Part shown: positions 8,057-15,557 of the stretch, piece after piece
How the letters are laid out: each line of letters begins with the position of its first letter
How positions within the stretch are numbered: the first letter of the stretch is position 1
DNA from: Treponema sp.
Lineage (GTDB): Bacteria > Spirochaetota > Spirochaetia > Treponematales > Breznakiellaceae
Direction: 5' to 3'
NCBI GenBank assembly: GCA_031274285.1
Contig: JAISQJ010000126.1
Coordinates: 1-38,140 of the forward strand
Length of the DNA: 38,140 nucleotides
The notes under the pieces: model-generated
What the model was told of the DNA's origin: nothing
What the model saw: only the letters and a program-made list of their open reading frames with translations
Databases searched by the model: none
Translations under genes and position numbers: made by a program

Positions 8057-8281
8057 ATGAAGACCCTTACCTGTGATGTCTGCGGAAAGATCATCCAGCA
8101 GCCAGTTCCGGCCCGGAACTACTTCCACATGGCCCACCGGGATATCTGCGAGCCCTGCCATGACCAGCTTGAACTCCTCATCAAGCCCACGGTTCGGACC
8201 AAGCAGCCCTTTAACTATGAATGGTACAATCACCTGGTTCAGGATTCCATCGAAAAGGCCATCCAGAAGGGGAAATTCTAA
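8057..8281 (+). CDS. Small double-CxxC (zinc-ribbon-like) protein
   Basis: A 74-residue protein with CDVCGK near the N-terminus and CEPCHD about 27 residues later, a four-cysteine arrangement expected to bind one zinc. The rest is charged and probably helical, ending in DSIEKAIQKGKF. AAGGAG (8045-8050) lies 6 bases before the ATG at 8057 and decides the start; the frame extends further upstream without a good site. It is divergent from neuB across an AT-rich stretch (about 7960-8000) that should hold promoters for both. I do not know a function. A nucleic-acid or protein adaptor is possible but not shown. Confidence 0.75.
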   Translation: MKTLTCDVCGKIIQQPVPARNYFHMAHRDICEPCHDQLELLIKPTVRTKQPFNYEWYNHLVQDSIEKAIQKGKF

Positions 8282-8286
8282 GCCCC

Positions 8287-8344
8287 GAACCCTTCCCGCC
8301 CCCGGCAAAACCCATTGACAGCGTTGGGGCCGGGGGGCGGGTTC
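8287..8344 (+). terminator. Strong GC hairpin after the double-CxxC gene
   Basis: The arm at 8287-8306 (GAACCC, then a TTCCC bulge, then GCCCCCGGC) pairs with 8329-8344 (GCCGGGGGGCGGGTTC). It begins 5 bases after the stop codon. The nearest T-run (8363-8367) is about 20 bases later, so it may need another factor. A GTATC-GCT-GATAC inverted repeat at 8374-8386 follows, in the likely yebC promoter region. Confidence 0.45.
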
Positions 8345-8435
8345 CGCTTCCCAATCCCGCCGTTTTTATGCTAGTATCGCTGATACGTTGATTCAATCCG
8401 GCTTTCCATGAGGGCCATGTACAAGGAGCTTTTAT

Positions 8436-9176
8436 ATGTCGGGCCACAGTAAATGGGCGACTATCAAACACGCAAAGGGCGCGGCGGACGCAAAGCGCGG
8501 CCAGATGTTCACCAAGCTGATCAAGGAAATTTCCATCGCCGCCAGGATGGGCGGGGGCAGCATTGAGGGGAATCCCCGGCTCAGGACCGCGGTCCTCAAG
8601 GCCAGGGGCGCCAACATGCCCAAGGACAACATCGACCGGGCGATCAAGAAGGGGACCGGCGAGTTGGAAGGGGTTAACTACGAGGAACTCACCTACGAAG
8701 CCTATGCCCCCGGCGGAGTGGCGGTGCTGATCGAAGTGCTTACCGATAACAAAAACCGGGCCGCCGCGGATGTGCGGAACATCCTTACCAGGGCGGGGGG
8801 GCAGCTTGCCACCGCCGGTTCCGTGGCCCGGCTTTTCAAGCGCCAGGGGATCATCACCCTGGACGGGGAAAAGTACACCGAGGATCAGGTGATGGAGGCC
8901 GCCATCGACGGGGGGGCCGAGGACGTGTCCCTCTCCGACGGGATCATCGAGGTAACCACCGCCCCGGAGGATTTTGAGGCGGTCCTTGAAGTCCTGAACG
9001 CCAAAAATTTTGAAACCATGAGCGCCGAGGTAAGCATGGTGGCGGAATCGGAGATTGCCCTGGACAACGAGGGGACCGCCAAGGCGGTAAAGCTTATCGA
9101 GCGTTTGGAAGATAACGACGATGTACAGAATGTCTATTCGAATATAGAGATTCCCGAAGGTTTTGAAACAGAGTAA
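8436..9176 (+). CDS. yebC: YebC/PmpR/TACO1 family protein
   Basis: A 246-residue member of the YebC family, matching the usual length. The opening MSGHSKWATIKHAKGAADAKRG is the family signature (first 20 residues or so), followed by KEISIAARMGGG, NIDRAIKKGTGE and YEAYAPGGVAVLIE. Members were described as DNA-binding regulators and more recently linked to relief of ribosome stalling, so the molecular role in this organism is open. AAGGAG at 8423-8428 with 7-base spacing supports the start. It opens a tight operon with ruvC, ruvA, ruvB and queA; pairing of yebC with ruvC is common in bacteria. Confidence 0.95.
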   Translation: MSGHSKWATIKHAKGAADAKRGQMFTKLIKEISIAARMGGGSIEGNPRLRTAVLKARGANMPKDNIDRAIKKGTGELEGVNYEELTYEAYAPGGVAVLIEVLTDNKNRAAADVRNILTRAGGQLATAGSVARLFKRQGIITLDGEKYTEDQVMEAAIDGGAEDVSLSDGIIEVTTAPEDFEAVLEVLNAKNFETMSAEVSMVAESEIALDNEGTAKAVKLIERLEDNDDVQNVYSNIEIPEGFETE

Positions 9177-9720
9177 GCCCGGGCCGGAAGGGGAGGATCT
9201 TTCCCCTTCTGCGGATAGCCGGGCCCTGGGGGGCGCCGGTTTATCGAAGGGGGGCCGCCGTATTATCGGGGTGGACCCCGGCCTTGCCTCCACCGGCTGG
9301 GGTATGGTGGAGCGGAAGGGTAATGCGATCCGTTACCTGTGCCACGGATGTTTCAATACCGAATCCTCCATGCCCCAGGAGGAACGGCTTCTCCTTATCC
9401 ACCGGGAATTTGCTGCGGTTCTGGAGGAGTGGAAGCCGGACCTGTCCGCCATCGAAACCCTTTACTTTGGCAGGAACGTCTCTAGCGCCATCCCCGTGGC
9501 GGAAGCCCGGGGAGTTGTCTTGATGACCCTGGCCCGGTTCGGCATAGAGGTCAGGGAATTCAGGCCCATCGCCGTGAAGCAGGGGGTGGTGGGTCAGACC
9601 ACGGCGGATAAGAAGCAGATTCAGATGATGGTCAAAGTTATCCTGAAGCTGGAGAAAATTCCCCGGCCCGTTCATGCGGCCGACGCCCTGGCCATGGCTA
9701 TCTGCGCCGCCCGGCTGTGA
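9163..9720 (+). CDS. ruvC: Holliday-junction resolvase RuvC
   Basis: A structure-specific endonuclease that cuts Holliday junctions symmetrically together with RuvAB. The RNase H-like catalytic set is D38 (IIGVDPGLASTGWG), E98 (SAIETLYFGRN), H171 and D174 (VHAADALAMAICA). His at the third place instead of Asp occurs in other RuvC proteins such as that of Thermus, so it is not a defect. About 32 residues precede the first strand and are not usual for the family. The only in-frame start that keeps the first Asp is TTG at 9163, inside the yebC end (14-base overlap), with AAGG only 3 bases upstream. The true N-terminus is therefore uncertain. The gap to ruvA is 10 bases. Confidence 0.93.
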   Translation: MKQSKPGPEGEDLSPSADSRALGGAGLSKGGRRIIGVDPGLASTGWGMVERKGNAIRYLCHGCFNTESSMPQEERLLLIHREFAAVLEEWKPDLSAIETLYFGRNVSSAIPVAEARGVVLMTLARFGIEVREFRPIAVKQGVVGQTTADKKQIQMMVKVILKLEKIPRPVHAADALAMAICAARL

Positions 9721-9730
9721 AGGGGGTTCC

Positions 9731-10318
9731 GTGTTTAACAGTATCAGGGGCTTAATTACCGGAAAAAACGGCGAAGGGCTCAGGCTGCTTACCGGAGGCC
9801 TGGAGTGGGACCTGGCGGTACCCCTTATCGATCAAACGGATTTGCCCCCCACGGGAGAGGAAGGCAGGGTTTTTACCTGGCTCTACCACCGGGAAGACCA
9901 GATGAAGCTCTACGGCTTTTCCAGTGCGGCGCGGCGGGCCACCTTCCTGGAACTCCTCAAGGTTGAGGGGATCGGTCCCAAGGGGGCCCTTAAGATCATG
10001 GGCGGCATAGGCCAGGAAGAACTGGAGGCCGCGCTGGAGGCCGGAGACCTGGACCGGCTTGAAAGGGTGCCGGGGCTGGGGAAAAAGACCGCCCAGAAGA
10101 TGATCCTTGCCCTCAAGGGGAAGCTGGCTAAAACGGAGGCCGGCGCCGGGCCCTACGGGGATTTGGCGGAAGCCCTGGCGGGTATGGGTTACGACAGGCG
10201 GGCTGCGGCGGAAGCCCTGGGCAGGGCAGCGGCGGAACTAAAACCCCCAAGCGGGGCTGACGGGGAGAGCCTGCTCCTCAAGCGGGCTATTGCCTATCTG
10301 TCAGGCGCCCAGGGCTAG
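9731..10318 (+). CDS. ruvA: Holliday-junction DNA helicase subunit RuvA
   Basis: RuvA binds four-way junctions as a tetramer and loads RuvB rings; 195 residues is typical. Domain I (OB-fold) is about 1-65 (opening FNSIRGLITGK). The paired helix-hairpin-helix motifs are LLKVEGIGPKGALKIM and LERVPGLGKKTAQKMIL. Domain III follows a short linker and contacts RuvB. I chose GTG at 9731, preceded by AGGGGG with 4-base spacing, because the frame upstream to an ATG at 9674 overlaps ruvC and lacks similarity. Start and spacing point to co-translation with ruvC and ruvB. Confidence 0.94.
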   Translation: MFNSIRGLITGKNGEGLRLLTGGLEWDLAVPLIDQTDLPPTGEEGRVFTWLYHREDQMKLYGFSSAARRATFLELLKVEGIGPKGALKIMGGIGQEELEAALEAGDLDRLERVPGLGKKTAQKMILALKGKLAKTEAGAGPYGDLAEALAGMGYDRRAAAEALGRAAAELKPPSGADGESLLLKRAIAYLSGAQG

Positions 10319-10321
10319 GCC

Positions 10322-11362
10322 GTGGCTAAAGAGAAGAAGATACCCCCCGAGCAGTACCTGGGGCCGGAGAAAATCCCCAACGAAGATGATACCAGCCTCC
10401 GTCCCCAAAGCCTGGGGGAATTCCTGGGTCAAAAGGGTACCAAGGAAAACCTTACGGTCTTTATCGCCGCGGCCCGGGAGCGGGGGGAAAACCTGGATCA
10501 CCTCTTCCTCACCGGCCCCCCGGGTCTGGGAAAGACTACCCTGGCCCAGATAGTGGCCAATGAACTGGGGGCCGAATTTGTTCAAACCTCGGCCCCGGCC
10601 CTGGACAAGCCCAAGGATATCATCGGGATACTTACCAATCTGGAACGGAACGGGGTTTTCTTTATCGACGAGATTCACCGGCTCAAGCCCGTCATTGAGG
10701 AAATGCTTTACATCGCCATGGAGGATTACAAGATAGACTGCGTCATCGGCCAGGGGCCCGGCGCCCGGACCCTGCAGATACCCCTCCAGCCCTTTACCCT
10801 GGTGGGGGCCACCACCAAGGCGGGGAATGTTTCCAGCCCCCTGATCAGCCGCTTCGGCATTACCTGCCGTTTTTCTTTTTACGAAACGGAAGACATGGAG
10901 GCCATCGTGCGGCGGTCCGCGGGAATACTGGGCATCGGGATCGACGCCGGCGCGGCCGCGCTCCTGGCCCGCTCCGCCAGGGGCACCCCCCGGGTGCTCA
11001 ACCGGCTGCTCCGGCGGATGCGGGACTTTGCCCAGTACCAGGGGGAGGCCGTTATTACCCGGACGGTGGTGGAAGAGGGGCTTAAACGTCTGGAAATTGA
11101 CGCCCTGGGGCTGGAACGCTATGACCGGGAGATTTTGCGGATCATTATCGAACGTTACGCCGGCGGGCCGGTGGGGGCGGAAACCCTGGCCATCAGCATC
11201 GGCGAATCCACGGACACCCTGGAAGATTACTACGAGCCCTACCTGATCCAGGTCGGGCTCCTGCACCGGACTCCCCGGGGCCGGATGGCTACTCCCCTGG
11301 CCTACGGGCACCTGGGCCTCGAAAGCGCGGTGAAGCAGGGGGAAAAGGGTTCCCTGTTTTAA
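10322..11362 (+). CDS. ruvB: Holliday-junction branch-migration ATPase RuvB
   Basis: A 346-residue AAA+ motor that drives branch migration with RuvA. Visible are Walker [10 protein letters not shown] (65-73), Walker [11 protein letters not shown], sensor 1 at VGATTKAG, the arginine-finger region [14 protein letters not shown], and a C-terminal winged helix ending in [16 protein letters not shown]. It starts at GTG 3 bases after the ruvA stop with no strong ribosome site of its own, so translation is probably coupled. It is followed 2 bases later by queA. Confidence 0.96.
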   Translation: MAKEKKIPPEQYLGPEKIPNEDDTSLRPQSLGEFLGQKGTKENLTVFIAAARERGENLDHLFLTGPPGLGKTTLAQIVANELGAEFVQTSAPALDKPKDIIGILTNLERNGVFFIDEIHRLKPVIEEMLYIAMEDYKIDCVIGQGPGARTLQIPLQPFTLVGATTKAGNVSSPLISRFGITCRFSFYETEDMEAIVRRSAGILGIGIDAGAAALLARSARGTPRVLNRLLRRMRDFAQYQGEAVITRTVVEEGLKRLEIDALGLERYDREILRIIIERYAGGPVGAETLAISIGESTDTLEDYYEPYLIQVGLLHRTPRGRMATPLAYGHLGLESAVKQGEKGSLF

Positions 11363-11364
11363 CC

Positions 11365-12444
11365 GTGGCGAAACTTTCCGACTTTTACTTTGACCTTCCC
11401 GAAGATCGTATCGCCCAGTACCCCGAGGCGGAGCGGGGCCGTTCCCGGCTCATGGTCCTGGACCGTTCAAAGGGCAGCCGGGAACACCGCATGGTGGGGG
11501 AACTCCCCGCCCTTTTGGAAAGGGGTTCCCTCCTGGTCTTCAATAACTCCCGGGTCCGCAGGGCCCGGCTTTCCGGCCGGGCCCTGGACACCGGCGCCGG
11601 GGTGGAATTTCTCCTGCTGGAGAAACAGTACGGCGACGGAACCCTCTGGAAGGCCATGGTTCGGCGGGCCCGGCGCCGGAGGGTTGGGAGCCGCTATGTT
11701 TTTGCCGGCGGCGAAAACGGCGGCACCGCCGACGGCAAAGCCGGCGGCAGAGAGGCGGAGATCGCCGGGGAGGAGGGGGAATTCAAGGTCCTCCGCTTTG
11801 ACCGGCCCGTAGACGATGACTGGCTGGACCTTCACGGCCATATCCCCCTGCCCCCCTACATCAAGCGGGAAGACCGTAAGCTTGACGGCGAACGCTACCA
11901 GACCGTTTACGCGGCGGAAACAGGTTCCACCGCGGCCCCCACCGCGGGGCTCCACTTTAGCCGGGAATTACTTAAATCCCTTGAAGACGCGGGGATTGAA
12001 ACCGCTTTTATTACCCTCCACGTGGGCCTGGGGACCTTCCTCCCCGTGCGGACGGAAAACATCGAGGATCACCTGATGCACCGGGAGTCCTATACGATCA
12101 GCGGGGAAGCCGCCTCCCGGATTGAGAAGGCCAGGGAGGAGGGCAGGAATATTGTGGCCGTGGGGACCACCAGCGTCCGGACCCTGGAATCCGCCTGCCT
12201 CTCCGCCGGATCGGAGCCCCTGCGGTTACGGCGGGGGGAGGGGAGTACCGCCCTGTTCATCTACCCCGGTTACCGCTTCAAGGTGGCGGACCAGATCTTC
12301 ACCAACTTCCACACCCCCGGCTCCACCCTGCTCATGCTGGTATCGGCCTTTGCGGGCCGGGATTTTATCCTGGAAAGCTACGGCCAGGCGATTCGGGAGG
12401 GCTACCGCTTCTTTAGTTACGGGGATGCCATGCTGATACGGTAA
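11365..12444 (+). CDS. queA: S-adenosylmethionine:tRNA ribosyltransferase-isomerase
   Basis: QueA transfers and rearranges the ribosyl part of S-adenosylmethionine onto preQ1 in tRNA, giving epoxyqueuosine at the wobble base. The protein has 359 residues, near the usual 340-355. Family motifs are LSDFYFDLPEDRIAQYP at the N-terminus, TAAPTAGLHF, HVGLGTFLPV and IFTNFHTPGSTLLMLVSAFAG. It starts at GTG 2 bases after ruvB, so it is the last gene of the operon. An insertion of about 20 residues around position 115-135, rich in Gly and containing ADGK, breaks the usual family spacing and shares a 15-mer with hisS. Confidence 0.95.
   Translation: MAKLSDFYFDLPEDRIAQYPEAERGRSRLMVLDRSKGSREHRMVGELPALLERGSLLVFNNSRVRRARLSGRALDTGAGVEFLLLEKQYGDGTLWKAMVRRARRRRVGSRYVFAGGENGGTADGKAGGREAEIAGEEGEFKVLRFDRPVDDDWLDLHGHIPLPPYIKREDRKLDGERYQTVYAAETGSTAAPTAGLHFSRELLKSLEDAGIETAFITLHVGLGTFLPVRTENIEDHLMHRESYTISGEAASRIEKAREEGRNIVAVGTTSVRTLESACLSAGSEPLRLRRGEGSTALFIYPGYRFKVADQIFTNFHTPGSTLLMLVSAFAGRDFILESYGQAIREGYRFFSYGDAMLIR
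11728..11742 (+). repeat. 15-mer shared between queA and hisS
   Basis: GCCGACGGCAAAGCC is identical to the minus strand of 5519-5533 in hisS. In both genes it encodes A-D-G-K-A within an extra low-complexity stretch, while the surrounding sequence is unrelated. Confidence 0.75.
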
Positions 12445-12494
12445 AGGCCGTTCCGCGGTGAAAGACCCCGGGAAGGACGAACCCCGGCGGATTC

Positions 12495-12914
12495 TTAGTC
12501 CTCTTCCCAGGGGTTAAGGAGGAGCAGCCCTTCAATGTCTTCAAAGTCCCTGGTGTTCCGGGTAACCAGGGTAAAGTTACGGGCCAGGGCGGCGGCGGCG
12601 ATGAGCGAATCCAGGGTAGGGAGGGTTCTCCCGGCCTTCACGCACATCCTGCCCCATTCCCGCATTGCCGCGTCGTCTACCGGAATGACACGGTCCTCGA
12701 ACCATTCCGGTATTTGGATATTAAGAAAATAACCCAATTCGGTTTTTTTCTTTCCCGGAGGAAGCCGCTCCACTCCAAAGGCAATTTCCCCGATGCTTAC
12801 AACGCTTATAAAAAACGCCCTTTGGTCACGGCTATCCACAAAAGTTCTGACCTGGGTAGCGCAATTCCCCTTCCAAAGTTCCGACGCGACATTCGTATCC
12901 AAAAGATATTTCAC
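12495..12914 (-). CDS. VapC-type PIN-domain toxin
   Basis: A 139-residue PIN-domain protein, the size of VapC/FitB toxins, which are Mg-dependent RNases that usually cut tRNA or rRNA. The acidic set is D6 (YLLDTNV), E43 (SIGEIAFG), D102 (PTLDSLIAA) and D123 (NTRDF), as expected for an active nuclease. It starts at GTG, overlapping the antitoxin stop by 4 bases (GTGA) with no strong ribosome site of its own, which fits translational coupling. It ends 50 bases from queA, tail to tail. Confidence 0.9.
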   Translation of the reverse strand: MKYLLDTNVASELWKGNCATQVRTFVDSRDQRAFFISVVSIGEIAFGVERLPPGKKKTELGYFLNIQIPEWFEDRVIPVDDAAMREWGRMCVKAGRTLPTLDSLIAAAALARNFTLVTRNTRDFEDIEGLLLLNPWEED

Positions 12915-13180
12915 AGGTTGAGATCCCGCATCGGTTCGATCCGGCGCTCCGGTAATTCCAGTTCAACGCCGCGCAGGGGAGAATTCTGGAAAAATTCATA
13001 CAGACTTGGCTTTTCCGGCTTACGGAGCTTCTTGTACTCATCCATGGAAAGGACAACCGCCTTTTCCTCCCCCCGTACCGTGATGATCTGGGGCTCCTTG
13101 GCGGCGGATTTTACCACCTCGCTTAACATGGCCTTAGCCTCCTGTAGCTGCCATTTGGTGTTCCTTACCCGTGCTTCCAT
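12911..13180 (-). CDS. Phd/YefM-type antitoxin
   Basis: An 89-residue protein placed directly upstream of and overlapping the PIN toxin. The N-terminal half (TKWQLQEAKAMLSEVVKSAA, then PQIITVRGEEKAVVLSMDEYKKL) is the Phd/YefM DNA-binding and dimerisation fold. The Arg/Glu-rich C-terminus (LELPERRIEPMRDLNL) would wrap the toxin. A GAGG lies 8 bases before the ATG. Phd-type antitoxins repress their own promoter as toxin complexes, and a repeat over the -10 and start region here would suit that. Pairing of Phd-type antitoxins with PIN toxins is common. Confidence 0.88.
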   Translation of the reverse strand: MEARVRNTKWQLQEAKAMLSEVVKSAAKEPQIITVRGEEKAVVLSMDEYKKLRKPEKPSLYEFFQNSPLRGVELELPERRIEPMRDLNL

Positions 13181-13203
13181 GTTCCTTACCTCACTGCTTA
13201 ATG

Positions 13204-13221
13204 GTCTGACTAGTCTGACTA
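13204..13221 (-). repeat. Perfect 9-bp tandem repeat, candidate antitoxin operator
   Basis: GTCTGACTA occurs twice in a row (13204-13212 and 13213-13221), and the junction forms the palindrome GACTAGTC (13208-13215). The repeat covers part of the -10 and the expected transcription start of the toxin-antitoxin promoter. Being an operator is inference. Confidence 0.6.
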
Positions 13222-13246
13222 TAACCTGTCGCTATCCTGTTGTCAA
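13218..13246 (-). promoter_or_regulatory. Near-consensus sigma-70 promoter of the toxin-antitoxin pair
   Basis: On the minus strand TTGACA (13241-13246) is followed after exactly 17 bases by TATAGT (13218-13223). Transcription would start near 13211, leaving a leader of about 30 bases before the antitoxin ATG. Confidence 0.75.
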
Positions 13247-13391
13247 GGGAGATTCCGGATTGGTCCCATGGTTTCCTCCATCAGCGCCCATTGGGTACCC
13301 CGCTAAGCCTGCCCGGTTAAATTCGTAATTCCGGCTTTAGAATTGCCCCGCCGCTCCTAAGCCTTTTCCCGGGGATTCCGACAATAGAAGT
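13247..13391 (+). other. Leader region of the flagellar rod operon
   Basis: About 145 bases between the toxin-antitoxin promoter and flgF. A TAGAAT at about 13337-13342 could be a -10, but I see no matching -35 and no clear sigma-28 sequence. The word GATTCCG occurs at both ends. No gene is visible here. No reliable promoter can be named. Confidence 0.3.
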
Positions 13392-14246
13392 ATGATTAGA
13401 GGGTGGTATACCGGGGCCAGCGGCATGAGGGCCCAGCAATGGCGGCTGGACGCGGTGGCAAATAACCTTGCCAATATCGATACCGACGGATACAAGCGGG
13501 ATCTGGCGGCCTTTAAGGCCTTTCCGGAGCTGCTCCTGCGGCGCACCGATGACGACGGGGTCTACCGCCACCCCTTCGGTTCCGCGGATGCGGCCCCCAT
13601 CATGGGGAAACTGGGCACCGGGGTGGAACTGAACGAACTGTACACCGCCTTTGAGCAGGGGGCCCTAAAGGAAACCCAGAGCGATTTTGATCTCGCGCTG
13701 GACGGAAAGGGTTTCTTCGCCGTGGCTACCCCCTGGGGGGAACGCTACACCCGGAACGGTTCCTTCCAGTTGGGGAAGGAAGGCTTCCTGGAAACCAAGG
13801 AAGGCTACCCGGTGCTGGGGGAACGGGGCCCCATCAGGGTGAAGGCCAACAATTTCCAGGTGGACAAGGAGGGCCGGGTTTGGATCAATGCGGCATATGC
13901 GGATGATCCGAACCTGCTGATCTCCCGGGAAAACAACACCTGGGATGAAACCGCCCTGCTGGACAGTCTTAAGATTGTGGACTTTGAAAAGGAACGCTAC
14001 CTCAAGAAACAGGGTTCCAGCCTCTACCGGGACACCGACGATTCCGGCCCCGGCATGATCCTGGAAGAAGATCGCCGGCCCCGGGTGGTCCAGGGCTTTA
14101 CGGAGGCTTCCAACGTGGAGCCCGTGGCGGAGATGGTGCGGATGATCGAGGTGAACCGGGCCTACGAGGCGAATCAAAAAACCATACAGTCCGGAGACAC
14201 CATGCTGGGGACCCTTATCAACCAGGTACTCCGGTTTAACGGCTAA
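13392..14246 (+). CDS. flgF: Flagellar basal-body rod protein FlgF (FlhO-like)
   Basis: A 284-residue rod/hook family protein of the periplasmic flagellum. It carries the N-terminal helix motif GWYTGASGMRAQQWRLDAVANNLANIDTDGYKR (as a span, residues 4-36), the central LDGKGFFAV and GERYTRNGSFQL that define the FlgF/FlgG hook-like domain, and the C-terminal ASNVEPVAEMVRMIEVNRAYEANQKTIQ. It is a little longer than enteric FlgF (about 250). Such proteins are exported by the flagellar type III apparatus without a cleaved signal and polymerise into the proximal rod. The ribosome site (AGAAG) is close and weak. It is followed by flgG after 14 bases. FlgF and FlgG paralogues are hard to separate; order and the LDGKGFF form favour FlgF. 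Confidence 0.88.
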   Translation: MIRGWYTGASGMRAQQWRLDAVANNLANIDTDGYKRDLAAFKAFPELLLRRTDDDGVYRHPFGSADAAPIMGKLGTGVELNELYTAFEQGALKETQSDFDLALDGKGFFAVATPWGERYTRNGSFQLGKEGFLETKEGYPVLGERGPIRVKANNFQVDKEGRVWINAAYADDPNLLISRENNTWDETALLDSLKIVDFEKERYLKKQGSSLYRDTDDSGPGMILEEDRRPRVVQGFTEASNVEPVAEMVRMIEVNRAYEANQKTIQSGDTMLGTLINQVLRFNG

Positions 14247-14260
14247 AAAAGGGGAGCAAC

Positions 14261-15061
14261 ATGGTCAGAAGCTTATGGACCGGCGCCGCCGGAATGATCG
14301 GCCAGCAGGCCAACATTGACACGATTTCCAACAACCTGGCGAACGTGAATACCTGGGGTTATAAGAAGGTACGGGCCGATTTCGAGGACCTCCTCTACCA
14401 GACCGTAAAGGTTGCCGGCACCCCCGCCACGGAGGATACCGTGGTCCCCGTGGGTATCCAGATGGGCCACGGGGTCAAGCTTGCCGCCACCCAGCGGATG
14501 TTCAGCCAGGGGCCCCTGCAGGGCACGGAGAACGTGTCCGACATGGCCATCAACGGGGAAGGTTTTTTCCGAATCCAGATGTACGACGGCAGTTTAGCCT
14601 ACACCCGGGACGGGGCCTTCAAAATTGACGAGGACGGGCGGCTGGTGACCAGCAACGGCTACTGGGTGCTCCCCGACATTGTCATGCCCGAAGGTTTCAT
14701 GCCGGAGAAGATCACTATCACCAAGGACGGCCGGGTTTCGGTTATCGTCCCCCAAATTGACGAAAACGAACCGGTAAACGTGGGGCAGTTGGAACTCTAC
14801 CGTTTCCCCAATCCCGTGGGTCTTACCGCGGTGGGGGAAAACCTGTTCAAGGTGAGCAACGCCTCCGGCCAGCCCATTGCCGGGCGTCCCGGTTACGAGG
14901 GGATGGGCAGCATTGAACATAAGTTCCTGGAAATGTCCAATGTATCGGTGGTTCGGGAGATGGTGGATCTCATCGTGGCCCAGCGGGCCTACGAGTTTAA
15001 TTCCCGGACTATTCAGACCAGCGACAACATGCTGGGTACCGCCACTACCTTGAAACGGTAG
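14261..15061 (+). CDS. flgG: Flagellar distal rod protein FlgG
   Basis: A 266-residue protein, close to the 260 of well-studied FlgG. Landmarks are MVRSLWTGAAGMIGQQ with NNLANVNTWGYKK in the N-terminal helix, INGEGFFRIQ and GSLAYTRDGAFKID in the middle, and LEMSNVSVVREMVDLIVAQRAYEFNSRTIQTSDNML at the C-terminus (as a span). It forms the distal rod on which the hook is built. GGGGAG at 14251-14256 with 4-base spacing marks the start. It lies between flgF and the rod-binding gene, a typical treponeme order. Confidence 0.94.
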   Translation: MVRSLWTGAAGMIGQQANIDTISNNLANVNTWGYKKVRADFEDLLYQTVKVAGTPATEDTVVPVGIQMGHGVKLAATQRMFSQGPLQGTENVSDMAINGEGFFRIQMYDGSLAYTRDGAFKIDEDGRLVTSNGYWVLPDIVMPEGFMPEKITITKDGRVSVIVPQIDENEPVNVGQLELYRFPNPVGLTAVGENLFKVSNASGQPIAGRPGYEGMGSIEHKFLEMSNVSVVREMVDLIVAQRAYEFNSRTIQTSDNMLGTATTLKR

Positions 15062-15070
15062 TAAGGGGGA

Positions 15071-15523
15071 ATGATGGATATCGGAGCGATCGGGGCCCAG
15101 TACCTTGAACAGAACCGCTACGGTGTAGAAAACCTGCCGGCGGTCCGCGGCCGGCCGGAGCCTTCCTTTGCCGATTACCTGGAGCGGACCGGAGGGGAAA
15201 CGGACGGTAAAGCACCGACGGAAACACCGACGGAAGCCCTGACCCCGGTCCTGGGGCCCGGAAAACCTCTGGTTGATAAGACCAGCAAGCTCTATGAGCA
15301 ATGTCAGGAACTGGAGACCTTTCTGGTAAAAAACCTCCTCACGGGGATGCGGAGTACGATTCAGAAAACCGGCCTCATTGACGAGGGGCTGGCGGGTAAG
15401 TTTTACGAGGACATGCTCTGGGACGAGTACGCCAAGGACTTTACCCGGAACGCGGGATTCGGCCTGGCGGAACAGGCCTACCTGGAACTGAGCGGCCAGC
15501 GGGGCCGACGGGCCCGCTACTAG
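15071..15523 (+). CDS. flgJ: Flagellar rod-binding protein (FlgJ N-terminal domain only)
   Basis: A 150-residue protein matching the rod-binding half of FlgJ (LETFLVKNLLTGMRSTIQ, then GLAGKFYEDMLWDEYAKDF and GFGLAEQAYLEL, about residues 78-145). FlgJ caps the growing rod. The muramidase domain of enteric FlgJ is absent, as in many other bacteria where a separate enzyme opens the cell wall. Two ATGs are possible: 15071 sits directly against AAGGGGGA, so 15074 with slightly better spacing may be used. A Thr/Pro/Glu-rich linker (residues 40-58 or so) holds a 12-bp tandem duplication. Confidence 0.88.
   Translation: MMDIGAIGAQYLEQNRYGVENLPAVRGRPEPSFADYLERTGGETDGKAPTETPTEALTPVLGPGKPLVDKTSKLYEQCQELETFLVKNLLTGMRSTIQKTGLIDEGLAGKFYEDMLWDEYAKDFTRNAGFGLAEQAYLELSGQRGRRARY
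15202..15237 (+). repeat. Short tandem repeat in the flgJ linker
   Basis: ACCGACGGAAAC (15214-15225) is followed by ACCGACGGAAGC (15226-15237), and just before is GGACGGTAAAGC (15202-15213), related in sequence and 12 bases long. They encode TDGKA then PTET PTEA, a linker expansion outside the rod-binding domain. Confidence 0.7.
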
Positions 15524-15557
15524 GAGTTTGTTGCGCTTCGCGCTTTGACAGGCTCTG

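Noticed and set aside
8211-9293. Minus-strand open frame of 360 codons opposite yebC
   Set aside because: It fully covers yebC on the other strand and shows no family motif.
9670-9720. RuvC active-site defect (His for Asp)
   Set aside because: His at this place is found in functional RuvC such as that of Thermus, so it is normal variation.
10301-11311. Minus-strand open frame of 336 codons opposite ruvB
   Set aside because: It is antisense to a clear ruvB with all AAA+ motifs.
13150-13200. Repeated TGTTCCTTACC around the antitoxin start as an operator
   Set aside because: One copy lies inside the coding region and both may follow from ribosome-site and codon constraints. The tandem repeat at the promoter is a better operator candidate.
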